A stretch of DNA of 64,000 nucleotides from Porticoccaceae bacterium (GCA_029250825.1 JAQXEN010000038.1:1-64000), one strand, 5' to 3'. Numbered from the stretch's first letter, positions 19,741 through 30,323 are shown. Notes: generated by a model not told the origin, from the sequence alone. Numbers and translations: made by a program.

Positions 19741-20838
19741 TTACGGGCGGTGTGGCCGGGCCAAATACTCGTGGCTCTGCATTTCTAATAAACGGCTCTC
19801 TGTACGCTGAAACTCAAACCCCAAACGACCGCTCTCATAGAGCTGATGTAGAGGCGCGGCGGCGGTTACAGCCAGTTTCACTCCGCGGTCATAGAACTCA
19901 TCCACCAAGTTGATAAAGCGTCTCGCGGCATCATTATTGACTGTACTGAAGATTGGCACGCCGGTAATCATCACCGAATGAAATTCCCGCGCCACCTCAA
20001 TATAATCATTTTGACTGCGCGGACCTTCACAAATTGCCGCAAATTCAAACCAAACTATATCTTCGGCAACCTTACGCGCCGGTATCAATCGACCCTCAAT
20101 ATCCAGATCGACAGCTAACTTTATTTCACCTTCCACGGCCACCAGACTATCAAAGGTGGCCCCAATTGCCTGATCCGCCAGTTCACCCAGCGGTGAGTAA
20201 TAGAGCTCAGCCTGCTCTAGAGCGCGCAGACGGTAATCCTGTCCACCATCCACATTGACCACCTCGCAGTGCTCATTAAGCAGCGCAATGGCGGGCAAAA
20301 AACGCTGACGCTGCAAACCGTCACGATAGAGCAGGTCGGGCACTATATTGGAAGTGGCAACCAATGTAACCCCGCGCTGGAAGAGCCCTTCCAGCAGACG
20401 CGCCAAAATCATCGCATCCGTGATATCACTGACAAAAAACTCATCAAAGCAGATTACCTGAGTCTCTTGAGCAAGGGACTCAGCAACCAAATCCAAGGGG
20501 TTGGCCTGACCTTTTAAGTTTTCTAGATCCTGATGCACCCGGCGCATAAAGCGATGAAAATGAATCCGCATCTTGCGCTCAAAGGGCAGGCTCTCGTAAA
20601 AGCTATCCATCAAATAGGTTTTGCCACGGCCCACGCCACCCCAAAAATAGAGACCCTTTTCAGGTGTCACCTCAGGGCGCCAAAACGTTGCCAGCAAACC
20701 ACCTTTTTTACGCTTATTGCGCCGCGCCAAACGACTGCACAACTGGTCGAGCTTATCGACTGCCTGAGCCTGAGCCTGATCAGCTACAAAGCCGTCTCGA
20801 GCCAGATCATTTTGATAGCGTTGCTTTGGGGTTAACAT
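19741..20838 (-). CDS. zapE: Cell division protein ZapE / AFG1-like ATPase
   Basis: GLYFWGGVGRGKTYLMDSFYESLP...FDEFFVSDITDAMIL; start MLTPKQRYQNDL at 20838. Confidence 0.94.
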   Translation of the reverse strand: MLTPKQRYQNDLARDGFVADQAQAQAVDKLDQLCSRLARRNKRKKGGLLATFWRPEVTPEKGLYFWGGVGRGKTYLMDSFYESLPFERKMRIHFHRFMRRVHQDLENLKGQANPLDLVAESLAQETQVICFDEFFVSDITDAMILARLLEGLFQRGVTLVATSNIVPDLLYRDGLQRQRFLPAIALLNEHCEVVNVDGGQDYRLRALEQAELYYSPLGELADQAIGATFDSLVAVEGEIKLAVDLDIEGRLIPARKVAEDIVWFEFAAICEGPRSQNDYIEVAREFHSVMITGVPIFSTVNNDAARRFINLVDEFYDRGVKLAVTAAAPLHQLYESGRLGFEFQRTESRLLEMQSHEYLARPHRP

Positions 20839-21047
20839 CGAATATGATAGAATCGGTGAAGACACGCAGACTTTAACCAGCGTGACGCCGCAAGACAACT
20901 AAAATAAAGTCAGCTATGGCCGACAGTGATCATTGAGACTGTAATCAAGCAAAAATAGTTGGCGCTTTGTCCAATAAAGCATTGCTTCAACAACCACCTT
21001 TGGCGACACTAAAGGTGTGTAACAACACAAAAGTATGGGAGAACACA

Positions 21048-21569
21048 TTGACAACTTTGAGCGTAATTCTGATTTTAGCGGCTTTTTTAATAGGAGCTGG
21101 CATCGGCCACCTGCTGTCAAAGAAGGTCGATAGCAGCGATAAATCGGTACGCAACCTTGAACAGAAACTTGCCGCCAGCGAAAAAGAACTCAAGCGCTAT
21201 CAGCAAGAGGTTACCGAGCACTTTATTACCGCCTCCCACCTCACTGGCAATATTGCACAGAGCTACCGCCAGATCCACGAGCACCTGGCATCAAAGGCCA
21301 TGCGTTTAGCCAGCCCCGATGTGGCGCGGCAGATACTGAAGTCCGGGGGCAGTGATTTTGGCCTCCTCGACTCCAATGGCAATCCATTGATCGACCTATC
21401 CGATGTTGAAGTTCCACGAGATTATGCACCCAGTGTCCCCGGCGGAATCCTGAGTGAAGACTACGGCCTTACCGAGTCAGAGCAGAGCAAGGCAGAGAAC
21501 GATGCCGAGCCTGAATTGCTCGATAGCGACAGTGAAGATGAAAAGGATCCCACCCAGAGCGTCGCCTAG
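21048..21569 (+). CDS. zapG: YhcB/DUF1043 family (ZapG) membrane protein, TTG start
   Basis: Single N-terminal TM plus coiled-coil ending HLTGNIAQSYRQIHEHLA; GGGAGA upstream of in-frame TTG at 21048. Confidence 0.85.
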   Translation: MTTLSVILILAAFLIGAGIGHLLSKKVDSSDKSVRNLEQKLAASEKELKRYQQEVTEHFITASHLTGNIAQSYRQIHEHLASKAMRLASPDVARQILKSGGSDFGLLDSNGNPLIDLSDVEVPRDYAPSVPGGILSEDYGLTESEQSKAENDAEPELLDSDSEDEKDPTQSVA

Positions 21570-21634
21570 AACACTTAAGTTAGGGCGTCTTTAAAGGGCG
21601 CCACTGGCATTAGCGCAATGCAGGGAGGTTTGCG

Positions 21635-22468
21635 GTGCTACCATCACTCAGTCGAGTTTCTAAGCGCCTGGCTAGGTATCTCAGTCACAGCCTACTACCC
21701 GGCAGTTGCAGCCTCTGCCTATCATCACTGCAGGCCTCCAGCGGGGTTCTGTGCCAACACTGTATTGCGGAGCTACCGCGCCTAACGAATCACTGCCAAC
21801 GCTGCTCAGCGACACTTGAAAGTAATTTAATCTGTGGCAGCTGTCAGCGAAGGCCGCCCATTTTTGGTCGCTGCATCTCGGCTTTCCACTACCATTCACC
21901 GATAGACAGTATTATTTTGCGGCTAAAAAATGACCCCTATACAGCGGACATTAAGCCCCTCAGCGCAGTTTTAGCCGAACACATAGCCAGCACCTACCGC
22001 CACGCTCAACTGCCCTGCCCCGAAACAATTATTCCCCTACCATTGCACTGGCTTAAAATAGCCAAACGCGGATTCAACCAGAGTTATATTATCAGCGGCC
22101 TAGTTGCAGACCACCTGCGCCGAGATCACGGTATTGCCGTTGAGATTCGCAGCGATATTTGTCAGCGCCGCGTTATGGGGCAGGATCAACACCTGCTCAG
22201 CGCCAAACAGCGCCTCAGCAGTATTAAAAATGCTTTTGCTGTAGAGCCTTCAGCGGATAGAAAGCCTTCAGCGGATAGAGAGCCCTCAGCGTATAAAGAA
22301 ACCTCAGCAGCACAGCCCCTAATCGGCCGCTCAGTAGCAGTGGTGGATGATGTAGTAACCACGGGCGCCACAGCAAACAGTATTGCCTCAGCCCTGCTGC
22401 GAGCAGGTGCTGCACAGGTCGATATATGGAGCATTGCAAGAACAAGCTGGAATAATTCCACAGGGTGA
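21635..22468 (+). CDS. comF: ComF-family phosphoribosyltransferase
   Basis: Cys-rich N-terminus, KRGFNQSYIISGLVA, VAVVDDVVTTGATANSIA. Carries a repeat insertion PSADRKPSADREPSAYKETSA. Confidence 0.9.
   Translation: MLPSLSRVSKRLARYLSHSLLPGSCSLCLSSLQASSGVLCQHCIAELPRLTNHCQRCSATLESNLICGSCQRRPPIFGRCISAFHYHSPIDSIILRLKNDPYTADIKPLSAVLAEHIASTYRHAQLPCPETIIPLPLHWLKIAKRGFNQSYIISGLVADHLRRDHGIAVEIRSDICQRRVMGQDQHLLSAKQRLSSIKNAFAVEPSADRKPSADREPSAYKETSAAQPLIGRSVAVVDDVVTTGATANSIASALLRAGAAQVDIWSIARTSWNNSTG
22244..22315 (+). repeat. 18-bp tandem repeat inside comF
   Basis: GAGCCTTCAGCGGATAGA / AAGCCTTCAGCGGATAGA / GAGCCCTCAGCGTATAAA / GAAACCTCAGCAGCACAG. Confidence 0.92.
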
Positions 22469-22474
22469 CTCAGA

Positions 22475-23314
22475 ATGGTGTTCATGAATAAACCAAATAC
22501 AACACTGAGCAAAGCTACCACCGCGGACTCAATCAAACAGCCGGACAATATTTGGCAGCAAATTTACCGCGAATCCCAATCGGCCGCGGCTGAAGAACCG
22601 GCACTGGCAGAGTTTTTCAATGCGACGATTCTCACTCACAACAGTCTCGGCGATGCTCTAAGCAACTATCTAGCAAGTAAACTGGCCAGCGATAAAACTC
22701 AGCAGGCCATGCTGCGCACAGTAATGGATCGAGCATTTTCGACCCCCGACATTATTAGCGCTGTGGCCGCAGATATTGCCGCCACCGTAGATCGAGACTC
22801 AGCCTGCACACAGTATTTGACGCCTTTTCTGTACTTCAAAGGCTTTCTTGCGCTGCAGGCATACCGCGCCGCACATCAACTGTGGAATGAACAGCGTCAA
22901 TCACTGGCACTGCTAGTTCAGTACCGTATCTCATTGATATTTGCAGTGGACATTCACCCAGCGGCAGTGATTGGCAGCGGTCTGTTAATCGATCATGCCA
23001 CCGGTTTAGTGATTGGTGAAACCGCGGTCATAGAAGACTGTGTATCAATTATGCAGTCAGTCACCCTCGGCGGCACAGGCAAGGTCTCAGGAGACCGCCA
23101 TCCAAAAATTCGCAAAGGTGTACTGATTGGTCCCGGAGCAAAAATACTTGGCAATATCGAGGTCGGTGAAGGCGCCATGGTCGCCGCATCCAGCGTTGTG
23201 TTAAAGGCCGTACCAGCTCATGCAGTGGTCGCTGGGGTGCCAGCAGCAGTGGTCGGAGATACCCGCTGTGACGAGCCCTCTCAGGCTATGGATCACTACT
23301 TTAAGTGTGACTGA
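22475..23314 (+). CDS. cysE: Serine O-acetyltransferase (copy 1)
   Basis: FAVDIHPAAVIGSGLLIDHATGLVIGETAVIEDCVSIMQSVTLGGTGK. Confidence 0.93.
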   Translation: MVFMNKPNTTLSKATTADSIKQPDNIWQQIYRESQSAAAEEPALAEFFNATILTHNSLGDALSNYLASKLASDKTQQAMLRTVMDRAFSTPDIISAVAADIAATVDRDSACTQYLTPFLYFKGFLALQAYRAAHQLWNEQRQSLALLVQYRISLIFAVDIHPAAVIGSGLLIDHATGLVIGETAVIEDCVSIMQSVTLGGTGKVSGDRHPKIRKGVLIGPGAKILGNIEVGEGAMVAASSVVLKAVPAHAVVAGVPAAVVGDTRCDEPSQAMDHYFKCD

Positions 23315-23361
23315 GAAGCTTTAAGACTAGATGCCTGTAGCCGTGAAAAGAGTTTGAGCCA

Positions 23362-24336
23362 CTAGCAACGATCCCAGCTAAAAGGCATCACCTGATCAAT
23401 TGAATCCGCGCCCTGTAACTGCATTATTAATCGATCCACTCCCATCGCCACCCCAGCAGAGTCCGGAAGACCAGCCTGCATTGCTGCCAGCAAGTGCTGA
23501 TCAGCAGCTATGGCTGCCTTGCCAGACTGCTGGCGCAAACGCTGATCCTCGGCAAAGCGAGCGGTCTGTTCTGCAACATCAGTCAACTCACAGTAGCCAT
23601 TGGCCAGCTCAACGCGATTTAAAAATGCCTCGAAACGCCGGCTAATCCGACGCCCCTGACTGTCCTCAGCGCATTGTGCCAAGGCCGACTGACAGGAGGG
23701 ATAGTCGTAGACCAGCACCAGTCCCTCCTCCAAACGCGGCTCGATAAGCACAGTGAATAACAGATCTAAACAGTTGCCGCGGGTCTCATGGGCCCAGGCC
23801 TCTGAACTGGCGGAAACCGCCATACTCTGCAGCTCAACCAGCTCAATTCTGTGGGGATCCACCTCTAAGTGCTGGATAAACAGATCCCCATAGCTACAGC
23901 GCCGAACCGCGATATCGGGCACCAAAGTAGCAACGAGCTCAACCACCTCATCCATCAACTGATGCTCATCCCAGCCGCAGCGATACCATTCCAGCATGGT
24001 AAATTCAGGATTGTGACGATGGCCACTCTCAGCGCTGCGAAAGGCTTTGCCGAGACTGTAAATATCACCGCTGCCAGAGGCCAGCAGGCGCTTCATAAAA
24101 TATTCGGGAGAGGTCTGTAGATAGGCTGGATCACTAGTGCGGGGATTAGCACTAGGATTAGGGTTAATAGTGTGGATACTATCGATATTGAGGTCGGTCA
24201 CCGTTGCCCTAGACAACAGCGGCACATCCACCTCCATTACCTGGCGCTGTTGGAAAAAATCGCGCAGCTGAGCAAGCACCCGACTGCGTTGACGCAGAGT
24301 CGCCAAGCTGGCGCCGGGCTGCCATTGTTTTAACAT
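23362..24336 (-). CDS. epmA: EF-P--beta-lysine ligase
   Basis: LysRS-like class II fold: ATVTDLN..., QTSPEYFMKRLLASG, RHNPEFTMLEWYR, GVAMGVDRLIM; adjacent to efp. Confidence 0.93.
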   Translation of the reverse strand: MLKQWQPGASLATLRQRSRVLAQLRDFFQQRQVMEVDVPLLSRATVTDLNIDSIHTINPNPSANPRTSDPAYLQTSPEYFMKRLLASGSGDIYSLGKAFRSAESGHRHNPEFTMLEWYRCGWDEHQLMDEVVELVATLVPDIAVRRCSYGDLFIQHLEVDPHRIELVELQSMAVSASSEAWAHETRGNCLDLLFTVLIEPRLEEGLVLVYDYPSCQSALAQCAEDSQGRRISRRFEAFLNRVELANGYCELTDVAEQTARFAEDQRLRQQSGKAAIAADQHLLAAMQAGLPDSAGVAMGVDRLIMQLQGADSIDQVMPFSWDRC

Positions 24337-24383
24337 CGGCTTAACACCTAATTAACCCTTTCCTGCAGCGCTGTTCAACGACT

Positions 24384-24956
24384 TTATTTGGCGCTGACAC
24401 GGCCCTGATATTCTCCGGTGCGCGTATCGACACGGACAATCTCACCCTGATCGAGAAATAACGGCACTTTTACCACTGCACCAGTCACCAACTTAGCCGG
24501 CTTGCTGCCGCCCTGAGCGGTATCGCCGCGCAGGCCGGGATCAGTTTCAACAATCTCCAGCTCAACATGATTGGGCGGTGTCACCGATAGGGGAGCGCCA
24601 TTGAAAAGAGTCACTACCACCATATCCTGTTCACTCAACCAGGGAAGCGCATCGCCAACGGCTTTCTCATCCGCCTGATGCTGTTCAAAACTCTCGGGCT
24701 CCATAAAGTACCAAAAGTCGCCGTCTGTATAGAGATACTGCATATCAGTATCCATCACATCGGCCGCCTCAAGCTGCTCACCAGACTTAAAGGTTTTATC
24801 CAATACTCTGCCGGTATTCAAGTTGCGTAATTTAACCCGATTGAATGCCTGACCCTTGCCGGGCTTTACCAGCTCGTTGTCCAAGATCGAACAGGGATCT
24901 CCATCAAGCATTACCTTTAACCCGGAGCGAAATTCATTGGTGGAGTAGTTTGACAT
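24384..24956 (-). CDS. efp: Elongation factor P
   Basis: [45 protein letters not shown] with modifiable Lys in PGKGQA. Confidence 0.97.
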   Translation of the reverse strand: MSNYSTNEFRSGLKVMLDGDPCSILDNELVKPGKGQAFNRVKLRNLNTGRVLDKTFKSGEQLEAADVMDTDMQYLYTDGDFWYFMEPESFEQHQADEKAVGDALPWLSEQDMVVVTLFNGAPLSVTPPNHVELEIVETDPGLRGDTAQGGSKPAKLVTGAVVKVPLFLDQGEIVRVDTRTGEYQGRVSAK

Positions 24957-25192
24957 TGGCGTAGATTCTCAATTATCTAAAAAGGCCGATATGATACCCG
25001 AACTTCCCCCCAATTTGAGCAGTTTGTGACGCCGCTGAGAAAATTAATCCCCTCGCAAAATTCATGCGCAATTGAATTGCTCGGCATAGACAAAAAGTTG
25101 ACTACACTTAGAGGCGTATAAAAGGATAAATCGAGCGCCCCTGAGCAAAAGTGCAAAAAAATCCAACGACAACGTCTATCAGGCTAACTTTT

Positions 25193-26854
25193 ATGAGCTC
25201 TGCCTCTAACAACAATATCGCAGCCCTGCTGAGCATCATAAAGCCAACCATTGCAGACAGCCTAGCAACTGACGCCGATAGCCAGCCATTCGACAAAGCC
25301 TCCGCAGAGCAGTTTATTAGCAATCTCTCAGCGACAAATTACGCGAATAACTCAATTGCGCTGTACCGTATTCTGCCAGGGGTCATAGGTTCTAATATCC
25401 CGCCAAAAACCAAAATCGATATTCTCGACAGCCTCAATCCCGCGGTTATTAGATCCACAGAGGGTCTGCTGCAAAACCCGCTCAGCCAATCGACCGCCAA
25501 GGCTATATCACTTGGCCAGTCTTTGGTAAGACGACTTTTTGAAGGCTACAAGCTAGTTATCTATCAGCTCGGTCGAGAGCTTCCAGAAAACCCAAAGCAG
25601 AGCCCTAAAAGTGATTATCTCGCTAAGAGTATCCTTGCCGCCTGTCACCTGTTGGCGAGAATCCAGCTCAACAGCCTCAGTCATTATCTGCAACAGCCAA
25701 GCTTTTATTGGCGTGAACTGCACGCACTTTACATACTGGCAGAGCAACTGGGTGTTGCCAGCAAAGATATAGCCGACAAACTCGGCATCAATACCTCGAT
25801 CAAAAAGGTCTACATAAAACTACTGCTTTTCGGCAGTGCCAGACCCCATCATTTTTCCAATTATGAACTGCGCTTTATCTACAGCGAACTGGAATTTTGG
25901 TCCTCCCTTGCAGAGCTTCACAGAGGCGATGTGAAAGGGCTATTTTCAATCGACCCTTCGACAAATCACGGCACTGTCTATGCTGACGAGTGCCCCAAGC
26001 AGCCGGGCAATATCATCCTAGACACCTCCCATTTGGTGCGTTTTCTGCAGGGCATTATCAATGATAACTCGGACACTCTGCTGTCGGACCGTGTCTCTCG
26101 CCGAGTTATCCGCGATCTGATCAAACAGTGGGGGGGAAAGCTCAAACGTCGAGAGACCCATATTAAAGATCAGGCTCAGCTATCCGTCACTCAGGGTTTC
26201 ACCGCGACACTCTGCATGTTGTCGAAAAGTGACAGTTTTGATAATTTCCTGCGCCTCTGCGGGCAACAGCCGCCGACAAAAAACACGGCCAAAAGAGGTG
26301 TTAAACGGGTCGATGATATCTGGGGAACCGCCTTTGAAAAATTCGATGACCACCCAGATGACCCGATAATCTTTGTCCCGACTCAGGACAAAAGTAGCAA
26401 ATTAAAAGTTATCCAAGCTCTGCGTAAAAATGTCAGCCTGAATGGCGCCTGTATTGAGCTAAATGATAAAAAGGTCCAACTGCAGCCCGGGGAGCTGATC
26501 GCCGTTCGCACCCGCGAAGACAATAAATGGATGTCGGGAATTGTGCGCTGGAAAAATATCTCCCCCTCCCTTTACAGCATATACGGCGTGCAATTTCCCG
26601 CCCGCCACTGCGCTCCGGCCGCTATTCGAATCCAACCGCGAGGGCCAGACTCTACCTACCAATTTATACAGGCGATACTGCTGTCACAAAAGCGCGATCT
26701 CAGCGAAGGAGTCACATTGTTGTGCCCGCCCCTGCGCTACACTAAAAACACTAAAATTTGTGTTATCACCCCTCTGCAGCAGAGTGAAGCGATCATTGCC
26801 GAAGAGCTGGAGACGACGGAGCATTTATCACATTTCAAATTAGTTTTTTGCTGA
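25193..26854 (+). CDS. Conserved protein upstream of fimX, PilZ-like C-terminal region
   Basis: 553-567 aa; C-terminal VQLQPGELIAVRTREDNKWMSGIVRWKNIS...YGVQFPARHCAPAAIRI resembles a PilZ-type beta-barrel; position matches PA4958 beside fimX. Confidence 0.7.
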   Translation: MSSASNNNIAALLSIIKPTIADSLATDADSQPFDKASAEQFISNLSATNYANNSIALYRILPGVIGSNIPPKTKIDILDSLNPAVIRSTEGLLQNPLSQSTAKAISLGQSLVRRLFEGYKLVIYQLGRELPENPKQSPKSDYLAKSILAACHLLARIQLNSLSHYLQQPSFYWRELHALYILAEQLGVASKDIADKLGINTSIKKVYIKLLLFGSARPHHFSNYELRFIYSELEFWSSLAELHRGDVKGLFSIDPSTNHGTVYADECPKQPGNIILDTSHLVRFLQGIINDNSDTLLSDRVSRRVIRDLIKQWGGKLKRRETHIKDQAQLSVTQGFTATLCMLSKSDSFDNFLRLCGQQPPTKNTAKRGVKRVDDIWGTAFEKFDDHPDDPIIFVPTQDKSSKLKVIQALRKNVSLNGACIELNDKKVQLQPGELIAVRTREDNKWMSGIVRWKNISPSLYSIYGVQFPARHCAPAAIRIQPRGPDSTYQFIQAILLSQKRDLSEGVTLLCPPLRYTKNTKICVITPLQQSEAIIAEELETTEHLSHFKLVFC

Positions 26855-26914
26855 GTTCTTTTATCAAGCTGTTTTATTTCAAGCTAATCAAAAACCCAAG
26901 GAAGAAAGATTTTT

Positions 26915-29056
26915 ATGCGTTCAGATGAACCACTGCATATTTTAATCGTCGACAAATCAAATGATGAAGCCAATCGTTTTATCAGTATTCTGCGCAGCGC
27001 AGATTTTGTTGTGGAAGCCAAGCTGGCAAGCAACGAAGAGCAGTTGCAAAAAACTATCTCGATGCGCAACTGGGATCTATTACTCGCCGCTCAGGATTAC
27101 AGCAAAATCCCGACTCAGAATATATTTCAGCGTATACGCCGAGCTGAGAGAGATCTACCGGTGATCCTAATCAACCAAGAATATAGTCCTAAAAAGGTGA
27201 TCGAAGGCATGCGTCTCGGCGCCGTTGATGTGGTGGTAGAAGATCAGGATCAACATCTAATTAAGGTGGTAGAGCGTTCATTGCGCGGTGTCTACGAACG
27301 ACGCCAGTCACGGGAGTGGGAGCGCAAGTTGTCCGTAGCAGAAAAGCGCGCGCAGCATTTAATGGACATCTCACGCTTTCCCATCGCCATTATCAAAGAG
27401 GGTGTCTACCTCTATGCCAATGACGCCTGCGCCAGTATTTTTGGTTTTGGCGACAGCGAAGAGATGCTCTGCCTGCCAGTTATCGACAATATAGGCGCCA
27501 GAGACAGGGAAAAGCTCAAGGCCTATATGGTACCTCTGGAGTGCGCCGATGAAATTATGCCCTTTGAGGCGATGGTCAAGACAGTGGATGTTGAGGGTGC
27601 CGAGAGTGACGCTTTTCTCGAGATCCAGCAGATTCAATATGATGCCGAACCCGCGCTGCAATTCACGATCAATAAAGATAAGCTGTTTGATGCCAGCATG
27701 GATACCAGCGAGCAGCAGCAGACCGCGGAATACAGCGCAATACAGCCCCACCTGGTCTACGAACTGATAAGCCGTGGAATCAGTCGCTCGGTGCACAGTG
27801 GCCAAGACTGCATGCTGCTAAATATTCAGGCGGATCGATTTAGTCATCTGAAAGAAGAACTTGGTATAGCCAAAGCCGAAAAGATCGCCCACTCCCTAGT
27901 GATATTTATCGTCCAGCAGTTTGATCACAATATCGACTGCGGCAGAATTTCGGAAAACTGTTTTGTGATCGTCCTCCCGGACACATCTGAAGAGCAGGTT
28001 ATGGAGTTAGCGGCCGATTTATGTCAGCAGATCGGCCAGCAAGTATTTGATATAGACAATGAAACTTTTTCACTGACCACCTCCATTGGCATAACCGCTC
28101 TCAATGAGAATGTACCCTCAGTGGAACGGGGACTGGAGCGCAGTGAAGAGGCCATCTCACAGTTGCGACTGAACTCTGTAGAGGGCAGTACTGGAGAAAC
28201 TGATGGAGCAGGCAATGAAAGCGGCAATGGCGCCAAATTCTATATCCCGGATATTCACTCGGATGACATATCAAAAGCAGACGCAGTGGTTATTACCGCC
28301 AAGAAACTACTCGCCAAAGACGCCTTCTCAATATGCTATCAGCCCATCGTGGCGCTTATAGGTGGCGGCAGTGGCAAGGAATACTACGAGGTCATACTGG
28401 GGGTCAAGACCGAAGTCTCTGCCACTGAGATGCCCGAGGACTTTATCACCAATCTATTTAAATCTGAGGTTGCCGCGGAAGTGGATCGTTGGGTCATTAG
28501 TCAAGCCCTCGAGTCACTCAGGGACAAACTCAAGAGCAATCCTGAAACCCAACTGTTTATCAATATCAGCGCCCAGTCATTTGCTGATAGCGACTTCTTA
28601 CCCTGGCTGCAAAAAACCTTAAGGGAGTCAAAACTTCCGACCAATGCCCTGATATTCCAACTACGAGAAATCGATGCAGTACGTTATCTCAATCAGGCTG
28701 CAGCCCTCTGTGAGGAAATGAAGAAAGCACAGGGGCAAATAGGCATTAGTAATTTCGGTCTCGCCATCAATCCCCAGAAAACCCTTGAACGGATCAAGGC
28801 AGACTTTGTTAAAGTCGATCGCCTGATCGTTGAAAAGCTTGCCAACGAGGGCAAGAGAAAGGGCGACCAAGGCAGAGAGGAGTTCCAAAAGATTATGGCC
28901 GGCATGACCGGAACCGGGGTCAATGTGATCGTACCCTTTGTGGAAACCGCAACCATTATTCCGGTACTCTGGCAGCAGGGTGTGCAGTATATTCAGGGGC
29001 ACTATATCGATCAGCCGTCCTATACCATGAACTATGATTTCTCTGAGGGACCATAA
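26915..29056 (+). CDS. fimX: FimX-like REC-PAS-GGDEF-EAL protein with degenerate catalytic motifs
   Basis: REC-like N-terminus, PAS, GGDEF-like domain reading GRISENCFVIVL in place of GGDEF, EAL domain reading YYEVIL; adjacent to serB as in Pseudomonas. Confidence 0.85.
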   Translation: MRSDEPLHILIVDKSNDEANRFISILRSADFVVEAKLASNEEQLQKTISMRNWDLLLAAQDYSKIPTQNIFQRIRRAERDLPVILINQEYSPKKVIEGMRLGAVDVVVEDQDQHLIKVVERSLRGVYERRQSREWERKLSVAEKRAQHLMDISRFPIAIIKEGVYLYANDACASIFGFGDSEEMLCLPVIDNIGARDREKLKAYMVPLECADEIMPFEAMVKTVDVEGAESDAFLEIQQIQYDAEPALQFTINKDKLFDASMDTSEQQQTAEYSAIQPHLVYELISRGISRSVHSGQDCMLLNIQADRFSHLKEELGIAKAEKIAHSLVIFIVQQFDHNIDCGRISENCFVIVLPDTSEEQVMELAADLCQQIGQQVFDIDNETFSLTTSIGITALNENVPSVERGLERSEEAISQLRLNSVEGSTGETDGAGNESGNGAKFYIPDIHSDDISKADAVVITAKKLLAKDAFSICYQPIVALIGGGSGKEYYEVILGVKTEVSATEMPEDFITNLFKSEVAAEVDRWVISQALESLRDKLKSNPETQLFINISAQSFADSDFLPWLQKTLRESKLPTNALIFQLREIDAVRYLNQAAALCEEMKKAQGQIGISNFGLAINPQKTLERIKADFVKVDRLIVEKLANEGKRKGDQGREEFQKIMAGMTGTGVNVIVPFVETATIIPVLWQQGVQYIQGHYIDQPSYTMNYDFSEGP

Positions 29057-29102
29057 GCAACAGCCCTAACTAGCAGGTCAACCCAGTACTATCGGAGCAG
29101 CC

Positions 29103-30323
29103 TCAATCAAGAATGAGCGTGTCCTTATCGCTATAACCCAACAGATAGAGAATACCGTCCAGACCCAGATTAGAAATTGACTGCTTGGCAGATGCCTTAA
29201 CCAGAGGCTTGGCGCGGAAGGCAATGCCGAGACCGGCAATGCTGAGCATCGGCAAATCATTGGCACCGTCACCCACGGCAATAACCTGTTGCAACATCAA
29301 GCCTTCGCGCTGGGCGATCTGGCGCAGCAACTCAGCCTTGCGCTGACCATCAATAATCTCACCAGTGACGCGACCGGTTACCAGACCATCTTCAATATCC
29401 AGCTGATTGGCGTAGACATAGTCAACGCCCAAGCGCTGCTGTAAATACTCGCCAAAAAAAGTGAAGCCGCCGGAGACAATCGCGGTTTTAAAACCGAGCT
29501 TTTTAAGCGTGGAAATAAGATGCTCTGCACCTTCATTTAAGCGCAGACGTTCTGCTACCGATTGCAATACCTTGGTATCCAGACCCTTCAGCAGCGCCAT
29601 ACGCTGAGTAAAGCTAGCTTTAAAATCAATCTCACCTTGCATCGCAGCTTCGGTAATAGCGGCCACCTGATCACCCACACCGGCCTCATAGGCCAGCTCA
29701 TCGATAACTTCGGCATCGATCAGAGTTGAATCCATATCAAATACCACCAGTCGGCGATTGCGGCGGAAAATATTATCTTCCTGATAGGCGATATCAATAT
29801 CATAGGTACCGGCAAGTTCCAGCAGCGCACTCTTAAACTGCACCGCATCCTTGGGTTCACCGCGCACAGAAAACTCCACGCAGGCGCGCCCCAACTGCTC
29901 GCTTTCATCTAGCTCCATACGTCCGGAGAGACGCAGAATTTTATCAATATTGAGCCCATATTCACTGGTCACTGTGGCCACCGCCGCCAAATGCTCAGGC
30001 TCAATTTTGCGTGCCAGCAACGTCACGATGTACCGTGCTTTGCCCTGCTGCCCGACCCACTGCTTGTAGCGCTGTTCAGTAATCGGCGAGAACATCACCT
30101 GCATCTCCAGCGCCAGTAAACTATTTTGCACCGCCTCGATCAGCGCCTCCGAATCATTACTGCGCGGCACTGCCGCAAGGATTCCCAGATTTAGCTGATC
30201 GTGAATAACCGCTTGGCCAATATCCAGCACGGTGACCTCAAAATTCGGCAGCACTTCGGTAACAACGCGAGTGACGCCTGGCTTGTCTTGCCCCCATACA
30301 TTTATCAGAAATATATCTTTCAC
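29103..30323 (-). CDS. serB: Phosphoserine phosphatase with N-terminal ACT domains
   Basis: VVFDMDSTLIDAEVIDELA, AIVSGGFTFF, AVGDGANDLPMLS. Confidence 0.96.
   Translation of the reverse strand: MKDIFLINVWGQDKPGVTRVVTEVLPNFEVTVLDIGQAVIHDQLNLGILAAVPRSNDSEALIEAVQNSLLALEMQVMFSPITEQRYKQWVGQQGKARYIVTLLARKIEPEHLAAVATVTSEYGLNIDKILRLSGRMELDESEQLGRACVEFSVRGEPKDAVQFKSALLELAGTYDIDIAYQEDNIFRRNRRLVVFDMDSTLIDAEVIDELAYEAGVGDQVAAITEAAMQGEIDFKASFTQRMALLKGLDTKVLQSVAERLRLNEGAEHLISTLKKLGFKTAIVSGGFTFFGEYLQQRLGVDYVYANQLDIEDGLVTGRVTGEIIDGQRKAELLRQIAQREGLMLQQVIAVGDGANDLPMLSIAGLGIAFRAKPLVKASAKQSISNLGLDGILYLLGYSDKDTLILD

Noticed and set aside
21575-21606. CTTAAGTTAGGGCGT/CTTTAAAGGGCGCC between zapG and comF as a repeat
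   Set aside because: Only two poorly aligned units; indistinguishable from chance by eye.
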